Shown here one piece after another: positions 1-11,815 of a stretch of 64,000 nucleotides of DNA. Below the pieces are notes generated by a model. That model searched no databases. It saw only the letters and a list, made by a program, of their open reading frames with translations, and was not told the origin of the DNA. The position numbers and the translations under genes are program-made. Every line of letters begins with the position of its first letter. The stretch's first letter is position 1. The DNA lies in contig NC_051117.1 of NCBI RefSeq assembly GCF_014839805.1, positions 5,828,001 to 5,892,000 of the forward strand, written 5' to 3'. The stretch is from Manduca sexta. Lineage: Eukaryota > Arthropoda > Insecta > Lepidoptera > Sphingidae.

Positions 1-186
1 GGTGTTAAAACCTGCCATAGTGGCCCACGTAAGTGTCGCGTGGGATCTGCCTGCGTATTTCCCGTTTCAACAGGCCGGCATAATTGTGACGACTGTCGAG
101 AGGAATCTCTCGTTAGTCGACATTCTATTGGACCCCACTCCACTTACCATCAGGTGCAGTGGAATCACTTTGCCATGCGTATATAA
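1..186 (-). repeat. Family H dispersed repeat, cut by the window edge
   Basis: Reverse-strand copy of a family seen about ten times in the window. Shared blocks are the GGCCGGCATAATTGTG core, the GTCGAC pairs next to it, and the end TTACCATCAGGTGCAGTGG. The left end lies outside the window. No coding capacity; class unknown. Confidence 0.75.
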
Positions 187-3100
187 AAAAAACATCAGTG
201 GATGTAATGTAACATCATCACGTAGATGCAAAGTGCGAATGACAATATTAATACTGAGAAAAACTACATATTTTAATCTCTTAGGACCGTATAAATAAAT
301 CCGACTTAATTTCACTCTCAAGTGCGATATCAATTGAGACGCTCTCAAATTAAAATCAGCATTACGATCATCCCTATTCAATAAACAGATATCAACATCT
401 CAAATGAAATTTTAAGTGAAGCATATAACGGATTGTTGTTTATTAAATAGTTCAATACATTAAATGCCGAGATCTTACTCGAAGTTGAGATTGATTTACT
501 AATGTGGTCCTTAGTTCTTTTACTTTTAATGTTAAATTCAAATCCATTAAGGATTGAAACAAAAGATCTAAATCTGAAACAATTACTAAATACGTAGCGA
601 TATCCGAAGCACTCATTCGAGCAACATATCGGAGGGTGCTCCCTCACGACTTAAATGTACAATTTATGGTAACTACCCACACACCTTATTGTCGTATGAT
701 CTATTTTGTACTTATTTTTTGAGTGGCCAGTTTGTATTTCAGAGTTTATGGGTAGGTTTAAAGGTCATAGATAGAGTAAAATCTAGACCATTTTGGAAAA
801 GAATATAAGCTATGATCCACTTAGGTCACCAAACAATAATCGCTCGTAAACATCTTGGCTGGTATAATTACGAGCATTTATCTTTTACAAATAGTTAATT
901 GTAAAGTGTGTATTTTAACATATATTTTTATTAATTTATATTTTCCCATTTTTTTTTTATTAAATTACGTCGTCAATGATCATTATTTATTTATAAACGC
1001 TCCCACAATCCGAAACACTTAAGAAGGTCAACCGCCCAAAGCAACATAATGAATAAGAAACCTTTAAATTCTCAAAGGTTATACGGATTATCTTATCTCT
1101 AGATATTTATTGAGGTCTGACTGACCCCAGGCTAGACCGTAGGAGCGGTGAGAGGCTTTCTGTGTAAGGTCTAATGCTTTTGAAATGATTGGTCCCTTAG
1201 GTATGTTTTGAAGTGAACACGCGTGTAAAATGGCTTTTATGAGTGCAAATACACACCGCAGTGTTTTATAAGTGAAATATATCTTTTAAAGCTTATTTTT
1301 AAGTAACGTTTGGGTCTGAATTTATTGAATATTTGAATAGAAATTTTATAGATTTATCATAAGTTGTTTCCAAGAAAAAATATAAATAAATGTTAGCATT
1401 ATTATTGGGATCGCTTCGTATATTTAACGTGTTCTTGATAGGCAGATTCCTAAATAATATTTGTTATTGGTCACTATCACTTTGAAAAACCTTAAAGAGA
1501 CACAGTGACAGCGTTGTATATCATTAAATCGAAATTACTAATTGCTATCTCAAAAAAATAGCGTGCGGAGTAGTACTTCGTTAACAATATTTTTCTGTGG
1601 ATTTTCTTCTGATATACAGACGTGGTTATTAAGAAGCAGACTGCTCACCTTACAAGCTATCAGTCTTATTTATAAACTTGTTTTAGCGTTAATAATTGCT
1701 TAAATAGCTGTCAAAAACATCACCAGTTTCCTAGTTTACACCTTATTAAGAGTCAAGATGGCGGGTTTTGACTTACAGCTGATCGAGTAAATTTGTGTTT
1801 TAACTAAGCGTAGCTTTACGAAATTTTCATAAGACTGTATATGTATGAACTCGTGACCTTAAAAGAAAATATACCAACATATTTCATACAAAATTCTTTC
1901 TAAAATATCCAGCGAAGTTCCAGCTAAACCATGCCTACTTATGTTAAATACGAAATAGTGTTAGATGAAACTTGCCCAATACGAAGTCAAATAGTCTGTA
2001 ATATCCGAGATATAAACTTTAACTCAGTATTAACGCGCGGGGCCAAGTAAATATCGTATGGAAATTGGGGAAAATAATACCGTCCAAGTTTCAAGAGATG
2101 GCGGGTGTTCAGTTTAATTTATGCTGGGTTTCAAGGTTTTATGCAGCGTTGGTGAATAAATGGGTTTTTGGGTGAAACTCAGTGCAACTTAAAATGATAG
2201 TAGCCGAGCGAGGTAGAGATAAATGGTTGCAATTAGATTGAAGGTGTATTAAACATCCAAGCGAGGGATGCATCACATCGAGATATATTGAAATCTTAAA
2301 AAAGAATAGGTTTTTCGTAGATTAGTTTTACATTAACACAATTTTGCAATTTTTTTTCGTTGCGATAAATTATATGAAGATCGACGAGCTTTTTTTTACT
2401 TATTTTTTTTTATACCTGATCTTAAGTAGAGTAGGATTCATGAGTATCGACTGAAGAGAGATGATTGAATGAATCTAATTTCTAACATGATTTATAAACA
2501 CACCGTCTTCATTCCTTACTTTATATTTTCAAAAATGTATACCATAAGTGATAACTCCCAAAACTAATATAAACCAATAATTAAGTATTTAACAAACCGA
2601 ATAAAATTTACCGCTAGTTTTCCTAACTCGCACCCGAATCCCAAACAACCTCGCCCGGAACGCGCAGTGACGATTATGCATATTAGTTGTGAAGACCGAG
2701 CAACTCTCATTTTGCACCACCACTACAAAACACTGCGGCCAACCGTTCCCAAACTTATATTCTCGTGGTGGAAAATTGAATTACAATGGGCTTGGGTCTG
2801 GTGAATGCGTCAAGTACGTACGAGGAGGTAATTTGAAACAATTTGTCATTACTGTTTGTAATGACATCATTCTCGAAGCTATGAACCGGATAAATACAGG
2901 ACAGAGACATGATGAAGGAAGATTTTTTATATCATTTCAAAAACAAACTATTGACATTTTATTGTAGGACATTGTCATCAATTACTCGATAAAAATCTTT
3001 AAGGCCTATTTTTAAACTTGTGAGTGGATACGTTAAATGCATAAGTCGACCCAATACAAAAGTCAACTCTAATTCTTGCTTCTATATACCTAAATGATAA

Positions 3101-6100
3101 TAAAATTAGCCTTATCTACATTAGCTATTTAATACGATACCTGTCAAATAAAACTTGAAATTAGTGAAACAGGCTCTTAAACTAACGTTATACTTGAACC
3201 ACCTCAAAAAGCACCGAAGAAAGAAGAAACAATTGACATAATAATTAAATTCGCAAGTCATTTTAAAATATCTAAGGTTCAGTAATTGGTAAATTAATTT
3301 GCTAAAATTAAGAACTGGTTCAAAATAATGCTTAAATGACGCAACGGGTATTAGAACAATCTTCCCCTCCCGTTGAATATTCATGAGCTATATCAAATCA
3401 AAAACCTTGACAGTCAGTCCAACTCGGTTAAAAGCGAAATCAATCAAAATTTACAACAAATTAGTGTCTAGAGCTTCACCTTTGCGTCGAAACTTTAACT
3501 TTTTCCAATAACAAGCCCGAATTCAGCGAGTTCAAATAACTTAGCACTTAAACTTGGTTTTGACGTTGCTAATTACCTTTTATTTGTTGGCTTCTAACGA
3601 TAAACATCCAAAATTGGGATTTGAATTTCCATGCATTCAGTGGCTTTTGTCTAACTATGAACGGTGTACAAAACCGAGCTGTTGGTATCCATTTCTATTT
3701 AGTTAAGTGCGTAACTCCGTTGCCATTTGTACAATTTAATTAATAAACCAAAAGGTTTGGCGATCAGATTTCGCCAATAGCCAAGCCAATATTTGCCCCA
3801 ACTGTTCTTAGTTTAATCTCGATTGTTTGGGTTTGTGTAATTAATAAGTGCTAGAATATTTTGATCTTTACAAGTGGTGTAATTGAGATCTTGGGTAACA
3901 ATCAACAAGTTAATCCTTTTTATGTTCGATAACTTTCGTTTATTGTAAATTTTAGAATGTAAGTCTGTTTAGAGTTATCTACGTACTGTTAATGTCCACT
4001 AATTTTAGAGATGTCCCATCACGGTACTAGAATTGAATTATATCATCAAAAGAATTTTAAAGTTTCTTTAGATCATGTTATAACATCGACGTCTTATAAA
4101 AAGATGTTCCAAGGTCAACAAAGTCAAAGTATGTTTTTACTTAGAAGTTCGAAACAGATTCACGAAATTTTTCGCAATTTGTCCCATAAATAATTCCACA
4201 TAGTTATACAGAAAGTTGCTAACATTTGACAAATGGATCGTCGCGACTCCAACCGTCTGTCCTAAATGTATACAATACAGAAATTCGTGGTGGAAATCTA
4301 CATCTGTGATTCCAAACGTATTTTTCATGCGGACTGCCAAATTACTTCTTTGATTCCCTCAGACTTCGTTCATCCTTGACCCATCATTTGTTGCCATTAG
4401 CCGACAGCGTTCACGTCTAAAAACGTAACAAACTGTATAATCCTGCTATGTGTTAATGGACTTTATTCTTGTTCGCCTAAAGTGCATTTTTGGTTGCTCG
4501 TCGTAGGATTATACAGGATGTTTGAACCATGCCCGGTGTTTCCAGCCTAATATAAATGCGAACAAAATGTCGGTTTTGCGTGTTGTGGCCTACTTATCGT
4601 AGTTCCACTATTTTGCATACATTATGTCGGGCGTGCACTCACTCGACTTTCCCGATTTTACGTTTAGCCAGTACCTACGATAATGTAATCAACATATTTC
4701 CATCGGATAGCGAACTCATCGCGTACATTATTTCCGGCTAAATAAGCGAATTTTGAATATATTTGCATAGTTTTATGGAGGTTTTTAATCGAATCCGTTT
4801 CCTGGATACGAATTTTAAGAATATTTTAGAGTTAATGGATTAGTCGGTGTTTTTTATTTTCATATTCCTTTTGTGTTTTAATTAACATCTCGACTTAATT
4901 CGTAGGTGTGTTAGAACATAATTGAATTTCATTTCTATAACATCTTTCCTGACATTGTTTGAAAGATGTAAGTAGTGTTTACGAAGTTGTCCAAACAATG
5001 GGACAGTGGTTGGTTTTATTAACATAGCATATGCAAACATGCACCAATACCGTTTGAGCGTGGACTACAAACATTGGCTTTCTACTTACAAACGTTGTAA
5101 GGGTCTGTATACACTGGACATATAATTTGTATTTGATGGCATAAAATGAGGCAGTTTTTAGAATTTGAATTTAGGTCAAACTTTAAACAAAACTATCTAT
5201 TCAGGGCTTCTGCAATAAGTTTATTATACGAATAACCGCCTCCTATATGTGTTTCCAATTAATCCAGGTAGCAAGAATATATAATTAATAATGTTTACTG
5301 GTAACTTGGTATTGCTCACGGTTTCGGTCATTTGAAAAGTGTTTCTCAAGAATCCCTAAATCATTGTACCGTTTCATAGTCCCACAGCACAACGCAAACG
5401 CCATCTACTTAACAATCAGATAAATAATCCATTATTTCCCATGGGAACAAATTACTGGGATAAAGACTATAAATAAGTCCAAGATATGGTCTATACTTTT
5501 GCCAAATTTTATCCAAATCCGTTCAGGTGTTTATGTGTTTACTTCTAACAAACATCGAAACATTTAATCCAAAGGTCAAATACGTGCATTTATAATAAGG
5601 TAAGAAAAGATGTTAGAAAGTCTTTCTATTGCAATAAATTATGGAAATATTAATAATTTTACGCATATGTGAACAAAATTAATTTAGGATTGACAACATC
5701 TATCGTCAGCAGCCATGTGTATTAGAGATAGAACGCATTATCGCGTAACAACGCACTAATCTGCGGTCTAGCTTCTAGACAAATATGTGCTAAGGATTAA
5801 CAGACTGTTCTAATGAGTTTAATAATCTCTCATATTGTACAGATATTAGGTTAATTTTTGATTAGACAGAAGCATATTGAATATTTGGAATAAGACCTTG
5901 TTCACACTAGTCGTTATCAATAGTTTTTTTGAAGAAGCAGATGATTTATTTAGTCTGTTTTGGGTATCAGTACGATGTTTATTTGTGATCTCAGCCATAA
6001 AATATTATATTTAAACCCTGTGCCTTATTCTAGACTCGTTTTGTCTAAAACTTTTACAAATCTAGTCAAAGTATCAATGAAATTTTATTTCTAAAATTTA

Positions 6101-6370
6101 TGGAAATTATGATATTCCCAAGATCTGGCAACCCAGTATTTAGAGTACAGATTGTGAACTAATGTATGATGCGGTTATATCCTTTAGGCTCGGGATTTTT
6201 GAACTTGTGCTGTAATTTGGAAGTACGCCAACACTTATATCAGCCTTGTTTGATGTAGGTGGGAAAAATAGCAGTTTTGGCAGATTTGTGTCTAGATTTT
6301 CATTATAAATTTATATATCAAGCGAATAAGTTTTATTGGTGTTTTATTATCTTAGTTTTTTATTGAATTT
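187..6370. other. AT-rich non-coding DNA, no gene seen
   Basis: About 6 kb with only short chance reading frames and no recognisable protein. Two ATGGCGGG motifs (near 1757 and 2098) resemble Pho/YY1 sites. Around 5430-5585 a diffuse match to the lepidopteran repeat phrase built on CAAATCCGTTCAG suggests an old Helitron-like fragment. Nothing else is supported. Confidence 0.6.
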
Positions 6371-6600
6371 TTTTAACTTATACAGCAAACGAGCATACGT
6401 TTCACCTCGTGGTAAGAGATCACCGTCCAAGAACATCTGCTATACCAGGGAGCATAGAGAATGATGAGATGAGTATGCTATTCAACTGGTGGTTTGTGAT
6501 ACGACCGCACATAACCAGTAGCAACACTGTACGAAATTTTGAATTACAAAATGGCACTCAACTGCCCTCGTCGCCCTGAGACAAAATATTAAGTTTAATA
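6371..6600 (+). repeat. Family G dispersed repeat, degenerate
   Basis: Very diverged copy of the family best seen at 38672-38960. The order of blocks is kept (GTAAGAGATCACCG, GATACGACCGCACATAA, GAATTACAAA, TCGCCCTGAG), but many bases differ. Confidence 0.5.
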
Positions 6601-7085
6601 AAGCCCAGTAAATACGCTACAGGACATTTCAAGGAACTAGGTTCGACTTCAAGTTCTGTCTACAGTTTAATTATTCTAATACGCCCAATATTTGATCCAC
6701 AAAAGACGTTGACATTGATGAGGCGGTGATAAAAACTAAGCGAAATCCTTTTTACTACATGTTAGTAATAGTATCTTCGAGCTCACTTAGTAGAATAATA
6801 ATAGCTGTAAGTATTGCCGATCTGGGATCTGAACACAATATTCACCTTCAATATAAACGTTACCACTAAACCAACGGCTCGACATACCCAGAATTTCCGG
6901 TAGCATTCAATTACGGTTTGCGCAACGTGATCCAACAATACAATTTTTAAATAAACAATATGGTTCGTAGAAACATGGCTAGAATCAAATTCGCATTCAG
7001 CCATATTTAATGGTTGTGTCATTTATCATTTCTCAGTAATTGTTTTTATTTACAAGCCTGTCGCGCGTTGTTATCTATAAAAGCA
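6601..7085. other. No feature seen
   Basis: AT-rich sequence; short reading frames only, none recognisable. Confidence 0.5.
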
Positions 7086-7087
7086 AA

Positions 7088-7575
7088 ACTTTATTTCAAC
7101 GAAATGCGGTTTCAACATGCCGGCATAATTGTGTCGACTGTCGAGGGGTAATCATTAAACGAGGTGTAAAACCCGCCATAGTGGCCATTAGTGACGCGTT
7201 TCGGGATCAGCATGTCGCACTCCTAATAAAATAATGACCTATTCCAAAATTGTAAATTTATGGGAATGGTCAAAAAACTATTTTTTGTGTGCGACTCTTT
7301 TTTTTTAAAGTTGTTATTATTAAAGACAGGTTAAAAATGAAACCTATAGCATAAAAAATGGATAAAAAGGTCGCAAACAAAAATTGAGTTTTTTGACTTC
7401 TACAAATTAACAATTTTGGAATAGGTTATTATTTTATTAAGAGTGCGATGTATGTTCAAACATGTGGTTTCCTACAAGCCGACATAATTGTGTGAACTGG
7501 GAAGGGGTAACCATCCCTCGTCAGTCGGCACCATCGACTCCACTTAAAACCAGGTGGAGTGGGGTCTTTTTCCCG
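7088..7575 (-). repeat. Family H fragments, split by a hairpin MITE
   Basis: Two partial family H copies lie head to tail. The first (about 7088-7143) carries GCCGGCATAATTGTGTCGAC. The second starts near 7157 with AAAACCCGCCATAGTGGCC, breaks at GGGATCAGC (7202-7210) and resumes after 7452 with the GACATAATTGTG block, ending near 7575. The break is filled by the MITE at 7211-7452. Confidence 0.65.
7211..7452. mobile_element. Hairpin MITE nested in family H
   Basis: The ends are inverted copies of each other: CGCACTC, then AATAAAATAAT, then ACCTATTCCAAAATTGT on the left, with the reverse complement at the right end. The similarity extends about 45 bases and more weakly to about 90. It interrupts a family H copy, so it arrived later. 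No transposase; superfamily not clear. Confidence 0.7.
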
Positions 7576-7876
7576 TGGCCAAAAAAAATCCTGACACTGA
7601 ACTACTTCACCCTGAGATGGAGATGCCCTCAAAATGACCTTTAATTGCTATATTGTGTTCAAATATACGAGAGTTTAAGTCATTAAGGGTTTGAAACGAT
7701 AATGCGATTAGGAGTTTGTGTGAAAGATCTCTTCTAGAATAAAGGATAAAATTGCCTTAACAAACCCTAGCGTTTTCTACTTCAAACAAACATCTCTACA
7801 ACCTTCCCATTATTGATATGGAGTTATAATTTTTACAGCAATTGTGATGTTGTATGTCAATGTTAAGTAAGAAAAT

Positions 7877-8435
7877 ATTTATACATATTATAAAACAAAG
7901 TGACTGCCTCGGTGGCGTAGTTGTATTGCATGTCCGGTACAATAGCGCTCTGAGGTCCTGGGTTCGAATCCCGGGTCGGGCAAAGTGATATTTGGGTTTT
8001 TCTGCTCAGTATCAGCCCGGAGTCTGGAATTTGTGCCCGATATGGCGATAGGCTCGCCCCCTATCACATCATGGGACGGAACATACTTGGCGAAATGTGG
8101 GTGCCCTAGTTGCGCCTCTGATACCCCATCGGGGATAAATGCGTGATGTTATGTATGTATGTATGTATAAAACAAAGTCTCCAAAAGCTGTTTGTATGTG
8201 AGCGATTTACTTGAATTCTACTGAACGGGTTTTTGTACAGTTTTACTAAAATATAGTGCAATTCTTGAGGAAGGTTTCGGTTAATAGTACATTACTTTTG
8301 TATTTAAATTGACTAAAATATAACGATTACTGTTGAAGAGGTCGCGTGGTTGAAAAATCTCATAGGTCGGGTTTTACGCGGGAAAAATCTTTGTGACATT
8401 GATTTCGACACGGGCAAAGCCGCGGGCATACCTAG
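7877..8435 (+). mobile_element. Helitron-like element interrupted by SINE-A
   Basis: The 5' part (TATAAAACAAAGT) stops at a SINE and continues after it with CTCCAAAAGCTGTTTGTATG, a block shared with copies at 34102 and 54704. The 3' end is CTAG (8432-8435) followed by T, as in the other Hel copies. The 5' TC dinucleotide is not recognisable here. Non-autonomous. Confidence 0.6.
7902..8165 (+). mobile_element. SINE-A (Metulj-like tRNA-derived SINE), full length
   Basis: A tRNA-like head with an A-box-like GGTGGCGTAGTTG and B box GGGTTCGAATCCC, a body ending in CCCCATCGGGGATAAATGCG, and a GTAT-repeat tail. A perfect 13-base target duplication, TATAAAACAAAGT, flanks it at 7889-7901 and 8166-8178. 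This is the clearest copy in the window. The resemblance to Metulj SINEs of Heliconius is from memory. Confidence 0.88.
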
Positions 8436-8719
8436 TTAAAAATAAAAAGGCAAAGGAACCTTCATTTCTTCATAAATATAACTCCAAAGCCACAGACTAT
8501 AAAATGATTGATAATGCAAAAACAATTTAGGACAAACAACCCATCGGATTAGGTCTGTAGAATCCATCGGTCATGTTAAATTGTCTTTATACTGTGTGAA
8601 ACGATATTTCCTAGACATTAACTTTCAGTCTAATTTCGCGTTATGCTACATACTAATATCCTAAAGTTAGTTTGTTCGGCGAATTCTACAAAATGACAAT
8701 TATAAAAGCTTAGTATTAG

Positions 8720-8896
8720 ATATTTTGTTCAATGATTCTCAAAATCTACTTAACGGATTTTATATGAAATTTGGTATGGAGATAGTTTAAGATCTCGCGA
8801 AGACTATAGGCTTTCTATCCCGTCAGAATATATTATAGCGGGACTTTTATCCCTGAAAACTCCTTCCCGCGTGCGCAGCCGCAAGCAAAAGCTATT
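8720..8896 (+). mobile_element. Helitron-like fragment
   Basis: Shares the blocks CTTAACGGATTTT, GGTATGGAGATAGTTTAAGA and GCGGGACTTTTATCC with the 54704-54909 copy. The 5' end is missing and the 3' end reads CTAT rather than CTAG. Confidence 0.6.
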
Positions 8897-9187
8897 TTTA
8901 AACTATAAACAACTAAAGTACAGAGTTTATCAATGAACACCTTCGTAACTTTATCGCTGTATGACATAAATACTCTTAGTAACTGCAAAAACGTTTTATC
9001 CTACATCGTTATCTCATTGACCAATAAATAAAACTAACACTTGCAGAATATATTAGCGTAGATAACCTAGGCAGCATCTTACGGGGATTTTTGCGAGAAA
9101 ATGTTTGAAGTAAATTGCATTTTAACTTATTGGCTGGGTGGGACATGAGACGACTGCAATTCAATCTGATAATTTTTGAAAGAATTC

Positions 9188-9430
9188 GGTTATTAAAATA
9201 AAACTATTTTTCGGATTTTATCGCGGTTTTAATAATTTAGTTTTCTCCCGACGTTTCGAAGACTGTAGCCTTCGTGGTCACGGGGGGGACTGACGTGTTG
9301 TTCATCCGCAAAATCAGTTACAATATCTACATTCATTTTACAATTATACATTTAAAGAGTTAAATTTTAACTGTTAGTCCGATATACGCAGAATTAGCTC
9401 ACAGTGTCTTGAGCCCATTCTTTTGGAATT
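9188..9430 (-). mobile_element. Family B element (hammerhead-like, possibly Penelope-type)
   Basis: Starts with the inverted-repeat block ATTTTTCGGATTTTATCGCG. It then carries, on the minus strand, a run of C, GTGACCA, a CGAAG...CTTCG stem, GAAA, then CGTC and GGGAG, which is the order of a hammerhead ribozyme core. The second inverted repeat is missing, so it is 5'-truncated. Confidence 0.6.
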
Positions 9431-10239
9431 TGGTAGTGTAAAATATAACTCATATGCAAGTTTACTAAATATCATCAAAATTTTGTGTCTTAGCTTTCAA
9501 AGCGAATTAGTTACTTTCCCATTTATTGGTACGTATTTTCGTATTTCAGGTCAGATAAACACAAAAACTGCAAACGAAAAGCTTCATTCAATTAACTTGT
9601 AACTGCAACAATAGGATATACCTAAGCCGGATTTAAAGTCGCTAATTCAGTTTTTTCAGCTGCACCTTTAGAGTAACGTGGGGCCATAAATTCCCTGCTT
9701 ACGGTGCCTTCCGCTGACTTCGGTCTAAGCAATTGTCACGTTGGAAAAACAAGTGAAGTTCCTTAAACAGTTAGCGCTTTATAATACTTTATAAGTTGTA
9801 GGTAAATTAGTCATTATTATATAAATGATTAGAGCTTATGTTTGTCTAAATTTGACAAGTAATTATAGTTTAATTTGGCTTTTGTATTATCTAGATCTAT
9901 TATAAGAGTCACGATAATTCAAAAATAGAAGCTGTTGAGATTTTTTTGTAAATTATGTTTATTGCCCTGATTCAAATAAAAATATTATGATATACTACTT
10001 TGTCGAAATAAGTCCAAAGAACTCGTGCCAAAAGTTTCCAATAACTCTAATCAAGAAAGTTATCGTACTAAGAGAAGACGAATATTCAAATAACTCAGCC
10101 GACGAAGTACGCACCTGTTTCGATACTAACATTTTAAAGAAAATACGCTGCGAGCATTTTTTCATATTTAATTGAAGGTTAAAAAAATATAATGTTTACA
10201 AGCACATTCAAACTCAAAAATAACAGTTTCGTCTCAGCG
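9431..10239. other. No feature seen
   Basis: AT-rich DNA with one 62-codon frame and no recognisable product. Confidence 0.5.
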
Positions 10240-10450
10240 CACCGACCTAACAATGGAATAACGTAATGACAGCCCTAACATGACAATTCCATTCGCACAG
10301 GGCTGTCACTCATTAGCATATGTACATAAAGAGAGACGCTCATTGGCCGCGCCCGCTCCCGCGCCCGCTCCGCGCCGCGCCGCCATGTTTGAAACGCAGA
10401 CATTTTCCGCCGCCATTTTTATTAATTAAAAACGCCGCATTTTTTTGCTC
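10240..10450. promoter_or_regulatory. GC-rich candidate promoter or enhancer
   Basis: A sharp rise in GC in AT-rich surroundings. TGACAGCCCT (10267-10276) and its exact reverse complement (10299-10308) form a 10-base inverted repeat. Both arms carry TGACAG, the known site of TALE homeodomain factors (Hth/Meis, TGIF). Then come an inverted CCAAT (ATTGG), a 12-base unit CGCGCCCGCTCC repeated twice, and GCCGCCAT motifs (Pho/YY1-like). No open frame of interest. Promoter or distal element cannot be decided. Confidence 0.4.
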
Positions 10451-11150
10451 TCGACACAATTATTGTTCTGAAAGTTATCTTAATGTTTGCCGCGCAGATT
10501 TAAATGGTTGACAATTTTGTGGTACGCAATTCTCTAGATATTTTCATTTAGATGTGTCGTCATAAAAAAATACCGACCGTAGATATTCTTTTTCGCGGCG
10601 TTTTATTGTAAATTTTAAATAAAGAACGCGTCCAATAGAGATGTGACGTGAAATAACGTATTCCACGGACGTTTTGAATTCGCGAAGCGGTAGACGACAG
10701 TCAACGCGCGAAAGCTTTCCTTTCAAGTAAATAAAAATAGTCGAATATATTGAAGGCCCAAGGGATGGCCAATAACTCTGGTTGGATTTGGTTCTGTGTA
10801 CGTATGGAAATTCGCAGCGCCGGCTGCGTTTAGACAGGTCCCGCGCGAGTTTAGCGGACATCGATCGGTCCAGGGATATGCGTGGCTTCTACGTCTAGGG
10901 ATCATAAAATAATACCACTACAACAAATGAGCGAACTAGAATGTACTCTAAGCAACAAAATTCCATTTTCAGCAAATTGATAGACGCACAATGAAACAAG
11001 ACTATAAACAAATTTTAATATAAACGTGTACTCACAATAACAGTCGATTTTTTAAATATAAATCCTGCTATACACGCGTAAACCATCAAATAATTCCCAC
11101 CATAAGTTACCCTCCACATCGGATGCAAAATAAAAACATCGTGTCAATGC
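10451..11150. other. Moderate-GC DNA without a recognisable gene
   Basis: CpG-containing sequence next to the GC-rich block. A 105-codon minus-strand frame (10544-10861) has no family features and mixed codon quality, so I do not call it a gene. Confidence 0.4.
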
Positions 11151-11156
11151 GCCGTC

Positions 11157-11213
11157 AGTTATCGATAAAAATGCAAATGTCCCGTCACTGGTTATTGCAT
11201 CGCTCGTGGCTCG
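11157..11213 (+). promoter_or_regulatory. Possible initiator and untranslated first exon
   Basis: TCAGTT (11155-11160) matches the arthropod initiator. The 57 bases after it end at a strong donor, CTCG|GTAAGT (GT at 11214). If real, it could be a non-coding first exon spliced to the acceptor at 33057. There is no TATA box at the right distance, and the +28 region fits a DPE only partly. Both motifs are short and can occur by chance. Confidence 0.22.
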
Positions 11214-11415
11214 GTAAGTAGATTCGGATTGTGCTTACAAGAATGGCTGTCTTGTGCGAGATTTTTTCACTTTAAGCTTAGTATTTACATAAATTTGACG
11301 GTGGAATATGTGTTTTATACGCGATGTGTAAAGTTTGTTTTTTGTTGACTTGTCTCATGTACTTTGCTTTTGGACTAGAAATGAATACTTAAATTAATGT
11401 AGAGTCAACAATAAA

Positions 11416-11473
11416 GTGTGTGTACCTATTGCGCCTCTGCCTACCCCTTCAGGGATATAAGGCTTATGTGTTT
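11416..11473 (+). mobile_element. SINE-A 3' fragment
   Basis: Only the SINE-A end is present: TTGCGCCTCTGCC and CCCCTTCAGGGATATAAGG. 5' truncation is usual for SINEs. Confidence 0.65.
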
Positions 11474-11684
11474 TAATATAAAAAATAACACAATCAAATA
11501 CATAAACAGATGGTTAGTTAGCAAAATTAAAAAAATACGTATGTAGGCATTTATATAAAAGTTATAAAGCGTAAACGTCTTTATTTACCACATTCAAATG
11601 TTCTGATTTCGCCAATACTCAACGATATTTCCATACTTTTGTACAAAACAATTTCATATCTCGAGTAGATTGATTACATCGAAC

Positions 11685-11815
11685 GTTCCCCGCGGGTGGC
11701 CTCGGCCCAGGGCGAGTGCTTGAGCCAGGATTAGAGCCGGGATTAACGGCTCAAACGGGCTCAAACGGCTCAAACTTATGATAATGTGAGCCCACGCTAC
11801 GTAACCGCAACGGTT
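11685..11815. repeat. GC-rich patch with GGCTCAAAC repeats
   Basis: GGCTCAAAC occurs three times within 32 bases, preceded by a GAGCC...GGCTC inverted repeat. The patch is GC-rich (CCCCGCGGGTGGCC) inside AT-rich DNA. No open frame of note and no known element recognised. Confidence 0.45.
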
